From Rhodococcoides fascians A44A (GTDB taxonomy: Bacteria; Actinomycetota; Actinomycetes; Mycobacteriales; Mycobacteriaceae), in assembly GCF_000760735.1 (NCBI RefSeq), contig NZ_JMEX01000004.1, positions 248,947-312,946 of the forward strand: 64,000 nt of DNA, given 5' to 3'. Below the pieces are notes generated by a model that ran no database searches, was not told the origin of the DNA, and was given only the letters and a program-made list of their open reading frames with translations. The position numbers and the translations under genes were made by a program. How positions within the stretch are numbered: the stretch's first letter is position 1; each line of letters starts with the position of its first letter. Positions 45,906 through 55,545 of this stretch are shown one piece after another.

Positions 45906-46001
45906 ATGGCTGATCTCGGCTACCTCGTGGTCATGGCCGGCGGATTCGGTGTGTGCGCATTGATCCTGAAGGCCATCGCCTCGAACGGGGTGTCCAAATG
46001 A
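45906..46001 (+). CDS. 31-residue membrane peptide upstream of kdpF
   Basis: The frame encodes a 31-residue peptide beginning MADLGYLVVMAGG and ending ASNGVSK. One hydrophobic helix (about residues 5-23) and a positively charged end suggest a single-pass inner-membrane peptide. An AAGAGGGCGAAG ribosome site lies upstream, and its stop overlaps the kdpF start (ATGA, 45998-46001), so it is translationally coupled to the operon. I do not recognise a named family; a role as a Kdp accessory peptide is inference. Confidence 0.65.
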   Translation: MADLGYLVVMAGGFGVCALILKAIASNGVSK

Positions 46002-46096
46002 CACTCGACGGCGCAATCAGCGTGATCCTGCTGGTGATCGCGGCCGCAACGATCGTGTACCTGTTCGTTGCACTCGTCGATCCCGAAAGGTTCTGA
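45998..46096 (+). CDS. kdpF: potassium-transporting ATPase subunit KdpF
   Basis: A 32-residue single-helix peptide (ISVILLVIAAATIVYLFVALVDPERF). The ending VYLFVALVDPERF is characteristic of KdpF, which stabilises the KdpABC complex in the membrane. It overlaps the preceding small frame by four bases and is followed five bases later by kdpA. Confidence 0.9.
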   Translation: MTLDGAISVILLVIAAATIVYLFVALVDPERF

Positions 46097-46101
46097 CGGC
46101 G

Positions 46102-47856
46102 ATGAACTCTGCTCTGGCTTCTGCCCTTCAGATCGGCGTCGTGGCAGTCGTACTCGCGGCCGCCTACGTCCCGCTGGGCGACTACATGGCGAAAGTGTTC
46201 GCGCACGACAGCGACCGAGCACCGGACGTCGCCTCCGCCTCGGGTGGGACGGCGACCGTGGTGCGGTCACCGGCGATGGCGGACCTCCGCGTCGAGACCT
46301 GGATCTACCGGTTGTGTCGGATCGATTCACGGTCGCAGCAGACCTGGATCGGGTACTCGTTGTCCGTTCTGGGATTCTCGATTGCGAGTGCGTTCTTTCT
46401 TTATGTGCTGCAACGAGTTCAGGGCGTGCTCCCGCTGAACGGTGGCCTACCCGGCGTCAGTCCCTCGGTTGCGTTCAACACGGCGATATCGTTCGTGGCC
46501 AACACGAACTGGCAGTCCTACGTGCCGGAGACGACGATGTCGAACTTCACTCAGCCCGTAGGACTTGCCGTGCAGAACTTCGTGTCGGCGGCCGTCGGGC
46601 TTTCGGTGGCCATCGCAGTTGTCCGTGGATTCGTCCGCGTACGGACGGGCGGTGAACTCGGCAACTTCTGGGTCGACCTCGTACGCGGTTCACTTCGCAT
46701 CCTGCTCCCTTTGTCCTTCGTAGTCGCCCTGATCCTGTTGACCCAGGGCGTTGTGCAGTCCTTCGCCAGCAGTTTCGCGTCCACCGGACTCGACGGGTCG
46801 ACGGCCGGTAATGCGCTGGCTCCTGCCGCATCGCAGGAAGCCATCAAGGAGCTCGGTACCAACGGTGGCGGCATCTTCGCCGCCAACTCGGCGCATCCGT
46901 TCGAGAATCCGACGCCGTTGTCCAACGTCGTACAGATCATCTCCATCTTGCTCGTCCCGGTGGCATTGACCCGGACGTTCGGAACCATGGTCGGCGATCG
47001 AAAGCAAGGCCTGACACTGCTCGCCGTGGTGACAGTTCTCTTCGGCGCCCTGCTCGCGGTGACCGCTGCTGCAGAATCGGGCGCACGCGGTGTGGCTGCC
47101 CAAGCCGCCGGAGTGATGCTCGAAGGCAAGGAAGTTCGTTTCGGCATCCCTGGATCCACGTTGTTCGCCGTGGCGACCACCGGTACGTCCACCGGCGCGG
47201 TCAATTCCGCACACGACAGCATGTCCCCACTGGGCGGCGGTGCGGTGCTACTGAACATGCTGCTGGGTGAAATCGCCCCGGGCGGTGTGGGAACCGGCTT
47301 GTACGGCCTACTCGTCCTCGCCGTCATCGCAGTCTTCGTCGGCGGTCTGCTCGTCGGCCGAACACCCGAGTATCTCGGTAAGAAGATCGGCCAACGCCAG
47401 ATAACCCTCGCCGCACTGTCGGTGCTCGTCATGCCCGCGTTGGTTCTCACCGGTACGGCGATCACCGTGATCCTGTCGTCCACCACCGGTTTTCAGGGCA
47501 ACGCCGGTGAACCGGGCACTCCCGGCTCCATCCACGGTTTCACGGAGGTGCTCTACGCGTTCGCCTCCGCTGCCAACAACAACGGCAGCGCTTTCGGTGG
47601 GCTCACCGTCACGAGCGACTGGTTCCAGACATCGCTCGGCGTCGCGATGCTGCTCGGTCGCTTCCTCCCGATCATTTTCGTCCTGGCACTCGCCGGATCA
47701 CTCGTCACCCAGCGGCGCAGCGCACCGAATCCTGGAACCCTGCCCACCACCGGTCCGTTGTTCTCGGTCCTGGTACTGGGAACCGTGGTTCTCGTTGCGG
47801 CACTGACATTCTTCCCGGCCCTCGCTCTGGGCCCGATAGCAGAGGCATTGCAATGA
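46102..47856 (+). CDS. kdpA: potassium-transporting ATPase subunit KdpA
   Basis: A 584-residue polytopic protein, the potassium-selective channel-like subunit of the KdpFABC pump. Family segments include [49 protein letters not shown] (filter and pore loop), [28 protein letters not shown] (second pore loop) and [17 protein letters not shown]-like sequence (third). The length is normal. Its stop overlaps the kdpB start (ATGA, 47853-47856). Confidence 0.96.
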   Translation: MNSALASALQIGVVAVVLAAAYVPLGDYMAKVFAHDSDRAPDVASASGGTATVVRSPAMADLRVETWIYRLCRIDSRSQQTWIGYSLSVLGFSIASAFFLYVLQRVQGVLPLNGGLPGVSPSVAFNTAISFVANTNWQSYVPETTMSNFTQPVGLAVQNFVSAAVGLSVAIAVVRGFVRVRTGGELGNFWVDLVRGSLRILLPLSFVVALILLTQGVVQSFASSFASTGLDGSTAGNALAPAASQEAIKELGTNGGGIFAANSAHPFENPTPLSNVVQIISILLVPVALTRTFGTMVGDRKQGLTLLAVVTVLFGALLAVTAAAESGARGVAAQAAGVMLEGKEVRFGIPGSTLFAVATTGTSTGAVNSAHDSMSPLGGGAVLLNMLLGEIAPGGVGTGLYGLLVLAVIAVFVGGLLVGRTPEYLGKKIGQRQITLAALSVLVMPALVLTGTAITVILSSTTGFQGNAGEPGTPGSIHGFTEVLYAFASAANNNGSAFGGLTVTSDWFQTSLGVAMLLGRFLPIIFVLALAGSLVTQRRSAPNPGTLPTTGPLFSVLVLGTVVLVAALTFFPALALGPIAEALQ

Positions 47857-49967
47857 CCATCACCACCTCCCCGCTCCTCGCAGACGAATCCGACGTCGAC
47901 GAGTCACCGTCACCGTCACCGGTCAGGTCGGGATATTTCAGTCCACGTCAGTTGTGGACTTCGCTGCCGAACGCCGCGGCCAAACTCGATCCCCGGCATC
48001 TCGCACGCAACCCCGTGATGTTCGTCGTCTTCGTCGGATCGGTGGTCTGCACGGTCCTCGCCGTGCTGTCCCCGTCGGTGTTCGCGTGGCTCGTCGCGGC
48101 ATGGTTGTGGTTCACCCTCCTGTTCGCGAACCTCGCCGAGTCCGTCGCCGAGGGGCGCGGAAAAGCACAGGCCGCCAGCCTGAGAGCCGTCAAACGTGAC
48201 ACCGTCGCCAAGCGTCGGGCAACCGACGGAAGCATCGAGGAAGTTCCGGGTACGGACCTGCGCGTCGGGGATCACGTGGTCGTCTCCGCAGGAGAGGTCA
48301 TCCCAGGCGACGGCGACGTCATCGAGGGGATCGCGACGGTCGACGAGTCCGCCATCACCGGCGAATCCGCACCCGTAGTACGTGAATCGGGCGGCGACCG
48401 GTCCGCGGTCACCGGTGGCACCACAGTTCTCTCGGATCGTATCGTCGTCGAGATCACGTCCGCGCAGGGCGAGACGTTCGTGGATCGGATGATCGCTCTC
48501 GTCGAGGGCGCCTCGAGGCAGAAGACCCCGAACGAGATCGCGCTCGACATCCTGCTCGCGTCCCTGACGATCATCTTCCTTCTCGCCGTCGTCGCGATCG
48601 GTCCCATGGGCGCGTACGCGGGTGAGGCGCAGGATCCCGTCAAACTGATCGCGCTGCTCGTCTGCTTGATTCCGACGACCATCGGCGCCCTGCTGTCGGC
48701 AATCGGGATTGCCGGGATGGACCGGTTGGTCCAGCGCAACGTGCTGGCCATGTCCGGGCGCGCCGTCGAGGCAGCAGGCGACATAGACACTCTGTTGATG
48801 GACAAGACCGGCACGATCACCTACGGAAACCGCCGCGCTACCGGGCTCCATCCGATTCCAGGCGTCACGGCCGACGAATTGGCTGCGGCCGCCCGGTTGT
48901 CCTCCCTCGCGGACGGAACGCCGGAGGGGCGCAGCATCGTGGATCTGTGCGCGCTCGATTTCGGATTGCCCCTGCACCCGACCGAATCGGAGAAGTCAGC
49001 GGAGTTCGTCCCGTTCACCGCACAGACGCGAATGAGCGGAATCGACCTGGACGGCATTCGAATCCGCAAGGGGGCGGCGGATTCCGTCCTCGCGTGGGTC
49101 GACTCCCACGTGCGTGGAAATGTAGGCCCTGGCCTACATTTCCACGCACAGGAGACCGTCACCTCGATCGCGGAGATGGGCGGCACTCCCCTGGTCGTCG
49201 CCTCCGCCGGACAGGACGACTCGGCGCGTGTCCTCGGCGTGATCGAGTTGTCGGATGTGGTCAAGCCTCGAATCGCGGAACGTTTCGCGCAACTACGCGC
49301 AATGGGAATCCGCACGGTCATGGTCACCGGCGACAACCCGAAGACCGCCAAAGCAATTGCCGCACAGGCCGGGGTGGACGACTTCCTGGCCGAGGCCACC
49401 CCCGAGGACAAGCTGGAACTGATTCGCCGAGAACAGCAGGGTGGTCGTCTCGTGGCCATGACGGGTGACGGGACCAACGACGCTCCTGCCTTGGCGCAGG
49501 CGGACGTCGGCGTCGCCATGAACACCGGCACATCGGCCGCGAAAGAAGCCGGCAACATGGTCGATCTCGACTCCGATCCCACGAAACTCATCGAGGTCGT
49601 CGAGATCGGAAAACAGCTGCTGATCACGCGGGGAGCGCTGACGACCTTCTCGCTCGCCAACGATCTCGCGAAGTACTTCGCCATCCTGCCGGCACTGTTC
49701 AGCGTGGTGTATCCGCAACTCGGCACGCTGAACATCATGGGGCTGGCAACGCCGGAATCGGCCATTCTGTCGGCGGTGATCTTCAATGCACTGGTCATCA
49801 TCGGGTTGATCCCCCTGTCGCTGAAGGGCGTTCGTTACGTGCCGTCCAACGCGGGGACGTTGCTTCGGCGGAATCTTCTCGTCTACGGAGTCGGTGGTGT
49901 GATCACCCCGTTCATCGGTATCTGGCTCATCGATCTCGTTGTTCGTTTCATCCCAGGGATAGGCTGA
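47853..49967 (+). CDS. kdpB: potassium-transporting ATPase catalytic subunit KdpB
   Basis: A 704-residue P-type ATPase that powers high-affinity K+ uptake. The phosphorylated aspartate is D317 in [17 protein letters not shown] is in ITGESAPV; S166 in [10 protein letters not shown] corresponds to the regulatory serine of E. coli Kdp[21 protein letters not shown] is the hinge motif. In the nucleotide-binding domain, residues about 420-433 ([13 protein letters not shown]) are encoded by a 40-base palindromic repeat, read in frame, at a loop where E. coli KdpB has unrelated sequence about five residues shorter. The N-terminus is longer than in E. coli. Confidence 0.96.
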   Translation: MTITTSPLLADESDVDESPSPSPVRSGYFSPRQLWTSLPNAAAKLDPRHLARNPVMFVVFVGSVVCTVLAVLSPSVFAWLVAAWLWFTLLFANLAESVAEGRGKAQAASLRAVKRDTVAKRRATDGSIEEVPGTDLRVGDHVVVSAGEVIPGDGDVIEGIATVDESAITGESAPVVRESGGDRSAVTGGTTVLSDRIVVEITSAQGETFVDRMIALVEGASRQKTPNEIALDILLASLTIIFLLAVVAIGPMGAYAGEAQDPVKLIALLVCLIPTTIGALLSAIGIAGMDRLVQRNVLAMSGRAVEAAGDIDTLLMDKTGTITYGNRRATGLHPIPGVTADELAAAARLSSLADGTPEGRSIVDLCALDFGLPLHPTESEKSAEFVPFTAQTRMSGIDLDGIRIRKGAADSVLAWVDSHVRGNVGPGLHFHAQETVTSIAEMGGTPLVVASAGQDDSARVLGVIELSDVVKPRIAERFAQLRAMGIRTVMVTGDNPKTAKAIAAQAGVDDFLAEATPEDKLELIRREQQGGRLVAMTGDGTNDAPALAQADVGVAMNTGTSAAKEAGNMVDLDSDPTKLIEVVEIGKQLLITRGALTTFSLANDLAKYFAILPALFSVVYPQLGTLNIMGLATPESAILSAVIFNALVIIGLIPLSLKGVRYVPSNAGTLLRRNLLVYGVGGVITPFIGIWLIDLVVRFIPGIG
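49110..49149. repeat. palindromic repeat element, copy C, inside kdpB coding sequence
   Basis: GTGCGTGGAAATGTAGGCC (49110-49128) and its exact complement (49131-49149) flank a 2-base centre: a 40-base near-perfect palindrome. The core GTGGAAATGTAGGCC is shared with copies at 454-530 and 12728-12770, while the outer bases differ by one substitution present in both arms. Here it lies in the open frame of kdpB. Confidence 0.92.
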
Positions 49968-49968
49968 C

Positions 49969-50601
49969 ATGCGCTTCGTTCAAAGGTTCTTCGGTCAGAT
50001 CGTCGCCGGACTCGCCGTCCTGTTGACACTCACGGTGATTCTGGGCGTCGGGTACCCGGCCGCGGTGTGGGCGGTGAGCAGGCTCGGATCGGACTCCGCG
50101 GAAGGGTCGCCGTTGACCGACAGCGCCGGCTGCGTGGTCGGCAGCAGCTTGATCGGCGTGGACCCTCAGGTCGAGGACGGCATGCCGGATCCGTTCTTCC
50201 ACACCCGGGTCACCGGATCGGTGGCCGACGAGGACGCGTTCGCACCGGGTGATCCTGCCGCCGCACTTCCCTCGAACCAGGGACCGAGCAGCGAGACGCT
50301 TGCCGATTTCGTCGAGCAGCGACGCGTGCAGGTCGCCGAACGTGAGAACGTCGACCCGGATCAGGTTCCGGCCGACGCAGTGACCGGATCCGGATCCGGC
50401 ATCGATCCACACATCAGCCCCGCCTACGCGGCAATCCAGATCGCCCGAGTCGCGGAGGTGAACGGGCTGAGTCAGGACACGGTGAGGTCCCTCGTCGACG
50501 AGTACACCTCGGGACGCCAACTCGGTTTCCTCGGCAACGAGCGAGTCGACGTGCCGGAGCTCAACGTCGCGCTGGGTCTGACCGCCCCCGGCTGCAGCTG
50601 A
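49969..50601 (+). CDS. kdpC: potassium-transporting ATPase subunit KdpC
   Basis: A 210-residue subunit with one N-terminal membrane helix (IVAGLAVLLTLTVILGVGYPAAVWAV). The family segments GSSLIGVDPQVEDGMPDPFFHTR, SGSGIDPHISPAYAAIQIARVAEVNGLS and VPELNVALGL are present. KdpC raises the ATP affinity of KdpB. It starts one base after the kdpB stop, and its final base is shared with the kdpD start. Confidence 0.95.
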   Translation: MRFVQRFFGQIVAGLAVLLTLTVILGVGYPAAVWAVSRLGSDSAEGSPLTDSAGCVVGSSLIGVDPQVEDGMPDPFFHTRVTGSVADEDAFAPGDPAAALPSNQGPSSETLADFVEQRRVQVAERENVDPDQVPADAVTGSGSGIDPHISPAYAAIQIARVAEVNGLSQDTVRSLVDEYTSGRQLGFLGNERVDVPELNVALGLTAPGCS

Positions 50602-53099
50602 TGTCCCCCGACGCCCGCGGTGAACTGCGCATCTATCTGGGCGCCGCTCCTGGCGTCGGGAAGACCTTCGCGATGCTCGGCGAAGCGCATCGCAGGAAGG
50701 AACGCGGATGCGATGTCGTTGCGGCCGTGGTGGAAACCCACGGCCGCGCGCGCACCGCAGCCCTGCTCGAGGGAATCGAGATAGTCCCGATGCGCACCGT
50801 GGACTATCGCGGTAGCACAGCGCTGGACATCGACGTCGACGCCGTCATCGCGCGTGGACCTGGTCTGGTCCTCGTCGACGAGCTCGCGCACACCAACACC
50901 CCCGGCAGCCGAAACGGCAAACGCTGGATGGATGTCGAGGACTTGCTTGCCGCCGGGATCGATGTGGTGTCGACTCTCAACGTCCAACATCTCGAGAGTC
51001 TCAACGACGTCGTCGAACACATCACCGGCGTCCCGCAGCGCGAGACCGTCCCTGATTCGGTGGTCCGAGCCGCGGATCAGATCGAACTGGTGGACGTCAC
51101 TCCCGAAGCACTGCGACGCCGCCTGTCGCACGGGAACATCTACGCCGCCGACAAGATCGACGCAGCACTGAGCAACTACTTTCGGCAGGGCAACCTCACT
51201 GCGCTGCGGGAACTCGCCCTTCTGTGGATTGCCGATCAGGTCGATGCGGCCCTGGCCAAATACCGAACGGCACACCGGATAACCGAGACGTGGGAGGCGC
51301 GCGAGCGGGTCGTCGTGTCGGTCACCGGTGGACCCGAATCGGAGACGCTGGTGCGTCGGGCGCGGCGTATCGCATCGAAGTCGTCCGCGGATCTGATGGT
51401 GCTGCACGTCATTCGAGGAGATGGGCTCAGCGGAGTGTCGGCGCCGCAGATGGGTAAGGTCCGCGCATTGGCCGAGCGTCTCGGAGCCAGCATGCACAGT
51501 GTCGTCGGCGACGATGTTCCTGTCACTCTGCTGGAGTTCGCCCGCGGCGTGAACGCAACCCAGTTGGTGATCGGAACGTCGAGACGCTCTCGGTGGGCCC
51601 GCATTCTCGACGAGGGTATCGGTGCTGCCGTGATCCAGAAGTCGGGGAAGATCGACGTCCACATGGTCACGCACGACGAGGTCAGCCGCGGGTGGCGTCT
51701 GTCCCGACTGATCAGACCCGATCCGACGCACCGGCGGATTATCTCCTGGGCGGCAGCCGTCGTCGTCCCGTTCCTGTCGGCGCTGGCGATGTTGCTCGTG
51801 GACCCCTATCTCGACCTCGGCGGCGAGAGTGCCTTGTTCTTCATGGTGGTTCTTGCAGTCGCCTTGCTCGGTGGTGTTGCCGCAGCGGCGCTGTCGGCAC
51901 TGATAGCCGGGTTGCTTCTCAATTTTTTCTTCGCCGACCCCCGCTACAGTTTCACCATTGCCGAACCGGACAATTTCGTCACGACGGTGGTGCTGCTGAT
52001 CATGGCCGTCGCCGTCGCCTTCCTGGTCGATGTCGCCGCTCGCCGTGCCGCGCGGGCGAAACGTGCATCTCAGGAGGCCGAGCTGTTGACACTGTTCGCA
52101 GGCACGGTTCTGCGCGGCGGCGACCTGCACGCCTTGCTGGAGCGAGTCCGTGAAACCTATTCGCAGCGTGCAGTATCGATCATTCGACGGTCGGGCGACG
52201 TCGTCGAATCCGTCGGTAGCGACGCGCCCATCGACGCCCCCTCGGCCGACACCGCGATCGAGACGCCGGACGCCGATTTCGCGTTGCTGTTGGCCGGATC
52301 GAAAACCGGTGCACACGATCGACGAGTACTCGCAGCGGTCGCGAACCAGGCGGCGGGACTCATCCGTCAAGCCGAACTGGCCGAGGAAGCGAGCACAGCA
52401 TCGGTTGTGGCGGAGGGTGACCGCTTGCGGCGGGCCCTCCTGTCATCCGTCAGCCACGACCTTCGAACTCCCCTCGCCGCTGTCAAGGCGTCGGTCTCCA
52501 GCCTGCGCAGCACCGACGTCGAATTCTCCGCCGACGACACCGCTGAGTTGCTCGCGACGATCGACGAGTCCACCGACACGTTGACCGCTCTCGTCGGGAA
52601 CCTGCTCGATTCGTCTCGCCTCGCCGCCGGTGTCGTTCGGCCCACGCTGTCGACCGTTCGGGTCGAGGACGCGGTGCGAGCAGCGTGCGACTCCACTACG
52701 CGAGGCACACCCGACCTCGTCGTCGACGTCGGTGACACCACCGTCGCGGCCGACCCGATTCTGCTCGAACGGGTACTGGCCAATCTCGTCGACAACGCAG
52801 CCAGGCACGCCGCTGACACCACGATCCGGATCGGCGCCGCTACCGTCGGCGACCGCACGATCATCACTGTCGCCGACAGTGGCCCGGGGATCACGCTCGG
52901 CTCGAAAGACGCTGTGTTCGAGCCGTTTCAGCGACTCGGCGACACCGACAACACCACCGGCGTCGGCCTCGGACTGTCCGTGGTCCGCGGTTTCGTCGAC
53001 GCGATGGGCGGATCGGTCTCGGTGTCGGACACCCCCGGCGGCGGCGTCACGATGACGGTGGAGCTGGCGTCGTCCATCTCACCGACATCCGACACCTGA
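50601..53099 (+). CDS. kdpD: potassium-sensing histidine kinase KdpD
   Basis: An 832-residue sensor kinase. The N-terminal KdpD domain has a Walker A motif GAAPGVGKT (residues 14-22) and VDELAHTNTPGSRN. A universal-stress-like domain follows (about 235-360), then four membrane helices (about 385-480), the phospho-acceptor H619 in SSVSHDLRTPLAAVKA, and ATPase boxes NLVDNAARHA, VADSGPGI and GVGLGLSVVRGF. It controls kdp expression in response to potassium. No kdpE follows. The 3' end resembles the 3' end of the AraC gene at 54.6 kb. Confidence 0.95.
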   Translation: MSPDARGELRIYLGAAPGVGKTFAMLGEAHRRKERGCDVVAAVVETHGRARTAALLEGIEIVPMRTVDYRGSTALDIDVDAVIARGPGLVLVDELAHTNTPGSRNGKRWMDVEDLLAAGIDVVSTLNVQHLESLNDVVEHITGVPQRETVPDSVVRAADQIELVDVTPEALRRRLSHGNIYAADKIDAALSNYFRQGNLTALRELALLWIADQVDAALAKYRTAHRITETWEARERVVVSVTGGPESETLVRRARRIASKSSADLMVLHVIRGDGLSGVSAPQMGKVRALAERLGASMHSVVGDDVPVTLLEFARGVNATQLVIGTSRRSRWARILDEGIGAAVIQKSGKIDVHMVTHDEVSRGWRLSRLIRPDPTHRRIISWAAAVVVPFLSALAMLLVDPYLDLGGESALFFMVVLAVALLGGVAAAALSALIAGLLLNFFFADPRYSFTIAEPDNFVTTVVLLIMAVAVAFLVDVAARRAARAKRASQEAELLTLFAGTVLRGGDLHALLERVRETYSQRAVSIIRRSGDVVESVGSDAPIDAPSADTAIETPDADFALLLAGSKTGAHDRRVLAAVANQAAGLIRQAELAEEASTASVVAEGDRLRRALLSSVSHDLRTPLAAVKASVSSLRSTDVEFSADDTAELLATIDESTDTLTALVGNLLDSSRLAAGVVRPTLSTVRVEDAVRAACDSTTRGTPDLVVDVGDTTVAADPILLERVLANLVDNAARHAADTTIRIGAATVGDRTIITVADSGPGITLGSKDAVFEPFQRLGDTDNTTGVGLGLSVVRGFVDAMGGSVSVSDTPGGGVTMTVELASSISPTSDT

Positions 53100-53122
53100 T
53101 CAGCCCGAGTTGGCGGTGCGCC

Positions 53123-53479
53123 TCAGTCGCTCAACGGCCGGAGCCATTCGGCCTCGAGGTCGCCCTCGACGAGTTCGGGGAGCGCACCGAAATAGGTTTG
53201 CATGAACGGTTGCTGGAGGTGGCGGGCGATATCTGCCCCGGTCGACCATCGCTCGTAGAACGCGAACGCACCCGGCTGCGCCGGCGTGGTGTGCACCGAG
53301 TACTGCTCGTATCCTTGTTCGGCGCGTACGGCGGGAACGATCGAACGGATGAGGCGTGCGAGTGCCTCTTCTTTTCCTGCCTTGGCGCGAGCGAAACCGT
53401 ACACCGCGACAGGCGTGGTCGAGTTCAGTACGTCGCTGGGAACGAGGCCATCGGGAACTGTGTTGTCGTGTGTGCTCAT
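53123..53479 (-). CDS. antibiotic biosynthesis monooxygenase (ABM) domain protein
   Basis: A 118-residue dimeric alpha-beta-barrel protein (VAVYGFARAKAGKEEALARLIRSIVPAVRAEQGYEQYSVHTTPAQPGAFAFYERWSTGADIARHLQQPFMQTYFGALPELV). Relatives such as YgiN act as quinol monooxygenases. The ATG at 53479 has GAGAAG upstream. It is divergent from the AraC gene, which may regulate it. The gap 53480-53642 is gene-free and should hold both promoters. Confidence 0.88.
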   Translation of the reverse strand: MSTHDNTVPDGLVPSDVLNSTTPVAVYGFARAKAGKEEALARLIRSIVPAVRAEQGYEQYSVHTTPAQPGAFAFYERWSTGADIARHLQQPFMQTYFGALPELVEGDLEAEWLRPLSD

Positions 53480-53642
53480 CAGACTTCTCTCATCCAGGTC
53501 GCGGGCGGTGTGCTCGCGGCTGTGATCCACGCTAGAACCGCAACGACGACGCATCCATGGCTGAAACTCCCCGAAAAATACCCGAATGAACCACTCGAAC
53601 ATCGTTATGAGCATTTCGGTGCGCCGTTGCTAACCTCGACTG

Positions 53643-54635
53643 GTGGATGTTCTCTCCGAGATGTTGTCGGTCTCGTCGGTACGGGGCAGTGCAGGCGCTC
53701 GGATCACCGCCGCAGGCGAATGGGGTGTGCAGTGGGCGAGAGACCGTGATGCCGTCGTGTATGCAGTCACCGCCGGGATCGCATACCTGATCGTCGACGG
53801 TGACACACCCCGCATGATGATGCCTGGCGACGTCGTAGTGCTCGCCCAGGGCTCGGGTCACACGCTCGCCAGTGCACCGTCGGCTCCGGTGCACTCCTGC
53901 GACAATGCGGCCGCGGTCGATGCCAGGCTCCGCGGCGCGGCCCTCGCGCTCGGGGACGGCGGCACTCGGACCCACATCCTCGGAGCCTCGTACAGTTACG
54001 ATTTCGCGGCTCCCGTTCCCGTTTTCGCGGTTCTACCTCCCGTACTTCATCTCTCTGCGCCGCAACTCGACGCGAGTGCGTCCGATATCGTCACCATCCT
54101 CGGCAGGGAGCTTGCCGCACCTGGACCCGCCACGGATCTGTTGCTGGACCGTCTGGTCGACGTCCTCCTGGTGGAAGTCATGCGAGCCTGGCTCTCGACC
54201 GACACGGAACTGTCGGCGTCCTGGTGGGGCGTTCTTCGTGACCCGTTGCTCTACTCGGCAGTCAGCAAGATCCACGAGGAGCCCAGCCGTCCGTGGACCA
54301 CGGAGTCACTGGCGCGCGAAGTGTCGACGTCGAAACAGACTTTGATGCGGCGATTCGCCGTCTTCGCCGGAACCACTCCCGGCAAGTACATGACCGACTG
54401 GCGCATGAATCTTGCAGCCCGACGGCTACGCGATACCGACGACTCCCTCGACACGATCGCAACCGATCTCGGGTACGCCAGCGAATTCGCTTTCAGTCGT
54501 GCCTTTCGCCGCGAACGACAGATCCCGCCCGGACGATACCGCTCACGATCGCGGGACGTCGGGAGCCGTTCTCGGACGCGACCGTCGCCGACAGTGGAAC
54601 CGTCGCCGTCCATAGCGCCGACATCCGGCACCTGA
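53643..54635 (+). CDS. AraC-family transcriptional regulator with cupin sensor domain
   Basis: A 330-residue regulator. The N-terminal cupin (AraC_binding type) spans about residues 20-170 (AYLIVDGDTPRMMMPGDVVVLAQGSGHTLASAP). The C-terminal double HTH follows (WTTESLAREVSTSKQTLMRRFAVFAGTTPGKYMTDWRMNLAARRLRDTDDSLDTIATDLGYASEFAFSRAFRRERQIPPGRYR). After the HTH, about 28 low-complexity residues ending IAPTSGT are encoded by DNA similar to the end of kdpD. It probably controls the divergent ABM gene. Confidence 0.9.
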   Translation: MDVLSEMLSVSSVRGSAGARITAAGEWGVQWARDRDAVVYAVTAGIAYLIVDGDTPRMMMPGDVVVLAQGSGHTLASAPSAPVHSCDNAAAVDARLRGAALALGDGGTRTHILGASYSYDFAAPVPVFAVLPPVLHLSAPQLDASASDIVTILGRELAAPGPATDLLLDRLVDVLLVEVMRAWLSTDTELSASWWGVLRDPLLYSAVSKIHEEPSRPWTTESLAREVSTSKQTLMRRFAVFAGTTPGKYMTDWRMNLAARRLRDTDDSLDTIATDLGYASEFAFSRAFRRERQIPPGRYRSRSRDVGSRSRTRPSPTVEPSPSIAPTSGT

Positions 54636-54642
54636 TCAATCC
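54586..54642. repeat. kdpD-3'-end-like segment at the end of the AraC gene
   Basis: By hand alignment 54586-54642 matches 53050-53106, the last 50 bases of kdpD plus seven beyond it, at 44 of 57 positions without gaps. The stretch around both stop codons is nearly identical (CCGACATCCG-CACCTGATCA with one difference). Both genes use this segment for their last codons and TGA. Confidence 0.65.
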
Positions 54643-55502
54643 AGGACGGAACGCAGCGCTGCCGCGAATTCGACGGGCCTGCCGTTCTGGCCGAACTCGC
54701 CGCCACAGAACCCCTGGTGTCCGCCGGGGAACACGACGGCGTCGCGGCCCAGCAGCGCAGCAACGGCATATCCAGCGCGACCGGCTAATTCACCGTCGAC
54801 CGGACCGCCGGATTCCTCACCGACGGCGACGACGATGCGGGTACCGGACGCCTTCAACGCGTCTACGTCGGGCGCGAAATCCACAACGCCACCGCGCATG
54901 TTGGACATCAACGGGTCGTTGCGCGATCCATCGTCGTCCGTCGGCAGGCCGAACTGCGATGGATCCGGCGCCGGTCGATCGAGGTAGTCATGGTCGACCT
55001 CACCGCGGTGCATCACCAGCATGATGAATGCAGCCATCGCGGGGCCGGAGCCCTGCGCGTCGTAGATGGAGACCATGTCCTCGCAGACGGCGCGGATGTG
55101 GTCGCGGTCCGGCAGCGTCGCACCGGCCGGTGGTTCGTGTGCGACGAGCGTTCGAACGAGTCCGGGGTGGGCAGCCACGAATGCCAGCGCATTCACTGCT
55201 CCCCCACTGGTCGCGAAGACATCGACCGTGTCCGAGCCCAGTTCGAACAGGAGCGCGCGGAGATCGTCCGCGTGCTGAGCGGCTGTCACTGCGGCGGTGT
55301 CGTCCTCGCATGTACTGCGACCGGTGTTGCGGGGATCGCAGGTGACCACCACCCTGTCGGTGAAGTGCGACGCCAGGGTTCCGAATCCGCTTGCGTCCAT
55401 AGGTGAACCGATCAACAGAAGCGGTACCGCGTCTTCGCTCGACGGACCGACGACGTCGTACGTCAGAGTTGCACCGGGCACGGTGAAAGTGTGAGTTGTC
55501 AT
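54636..55502 (-). CDS. alpha/beta hydrolase
   Basis: A 288-residue alpha/beta-fold protein. VPLLLIGSPMDASGFG is the oxyanion region, FATSGGAVNALAF the nucleophile elbow with Ser (first glycine replaced by Ala), and FPGGHQGFCG the catalytic-His segment. The ATG at 55502 starts MTTHTFTVPGATLTYDVVGP. Its stop abuts the AraC stop. It is followed upstream by a TetR gene on the same strand; both may be regulated together. Substrate unknown. Confidence 0.88.
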   Translation of the reverse strand: MTTHTFTVPGATLTYDVVGPSSEDAVPLLLIGSPMDASGFGTLASHFTDRVVVTCDPRNTGRSTCEDDTAAVTAAQHADDLRALLFELGSDTVDVFATSGGAVNALAFVAAHPGLVRTLVAHEPPAGATLPDRDHIRAVCEDMVSIYDAQGSGPAMAAFIMLVMHRGEVDHDYLDRPAPDPSQFGLPTDDDGSRNDPLMSNMRGGVVDFAPDVDALKASGTRIVVAVGEESGGPVDGELAGRAGYAVAALLGRDAVVFPGGHQGFCGGEFGQNGRPVEFAAALRSVLD

Positions 55503-55545
55503 GCTCGTGTCGACCGCGCTGGGCATGAAAACTCATCGCGGCGCC

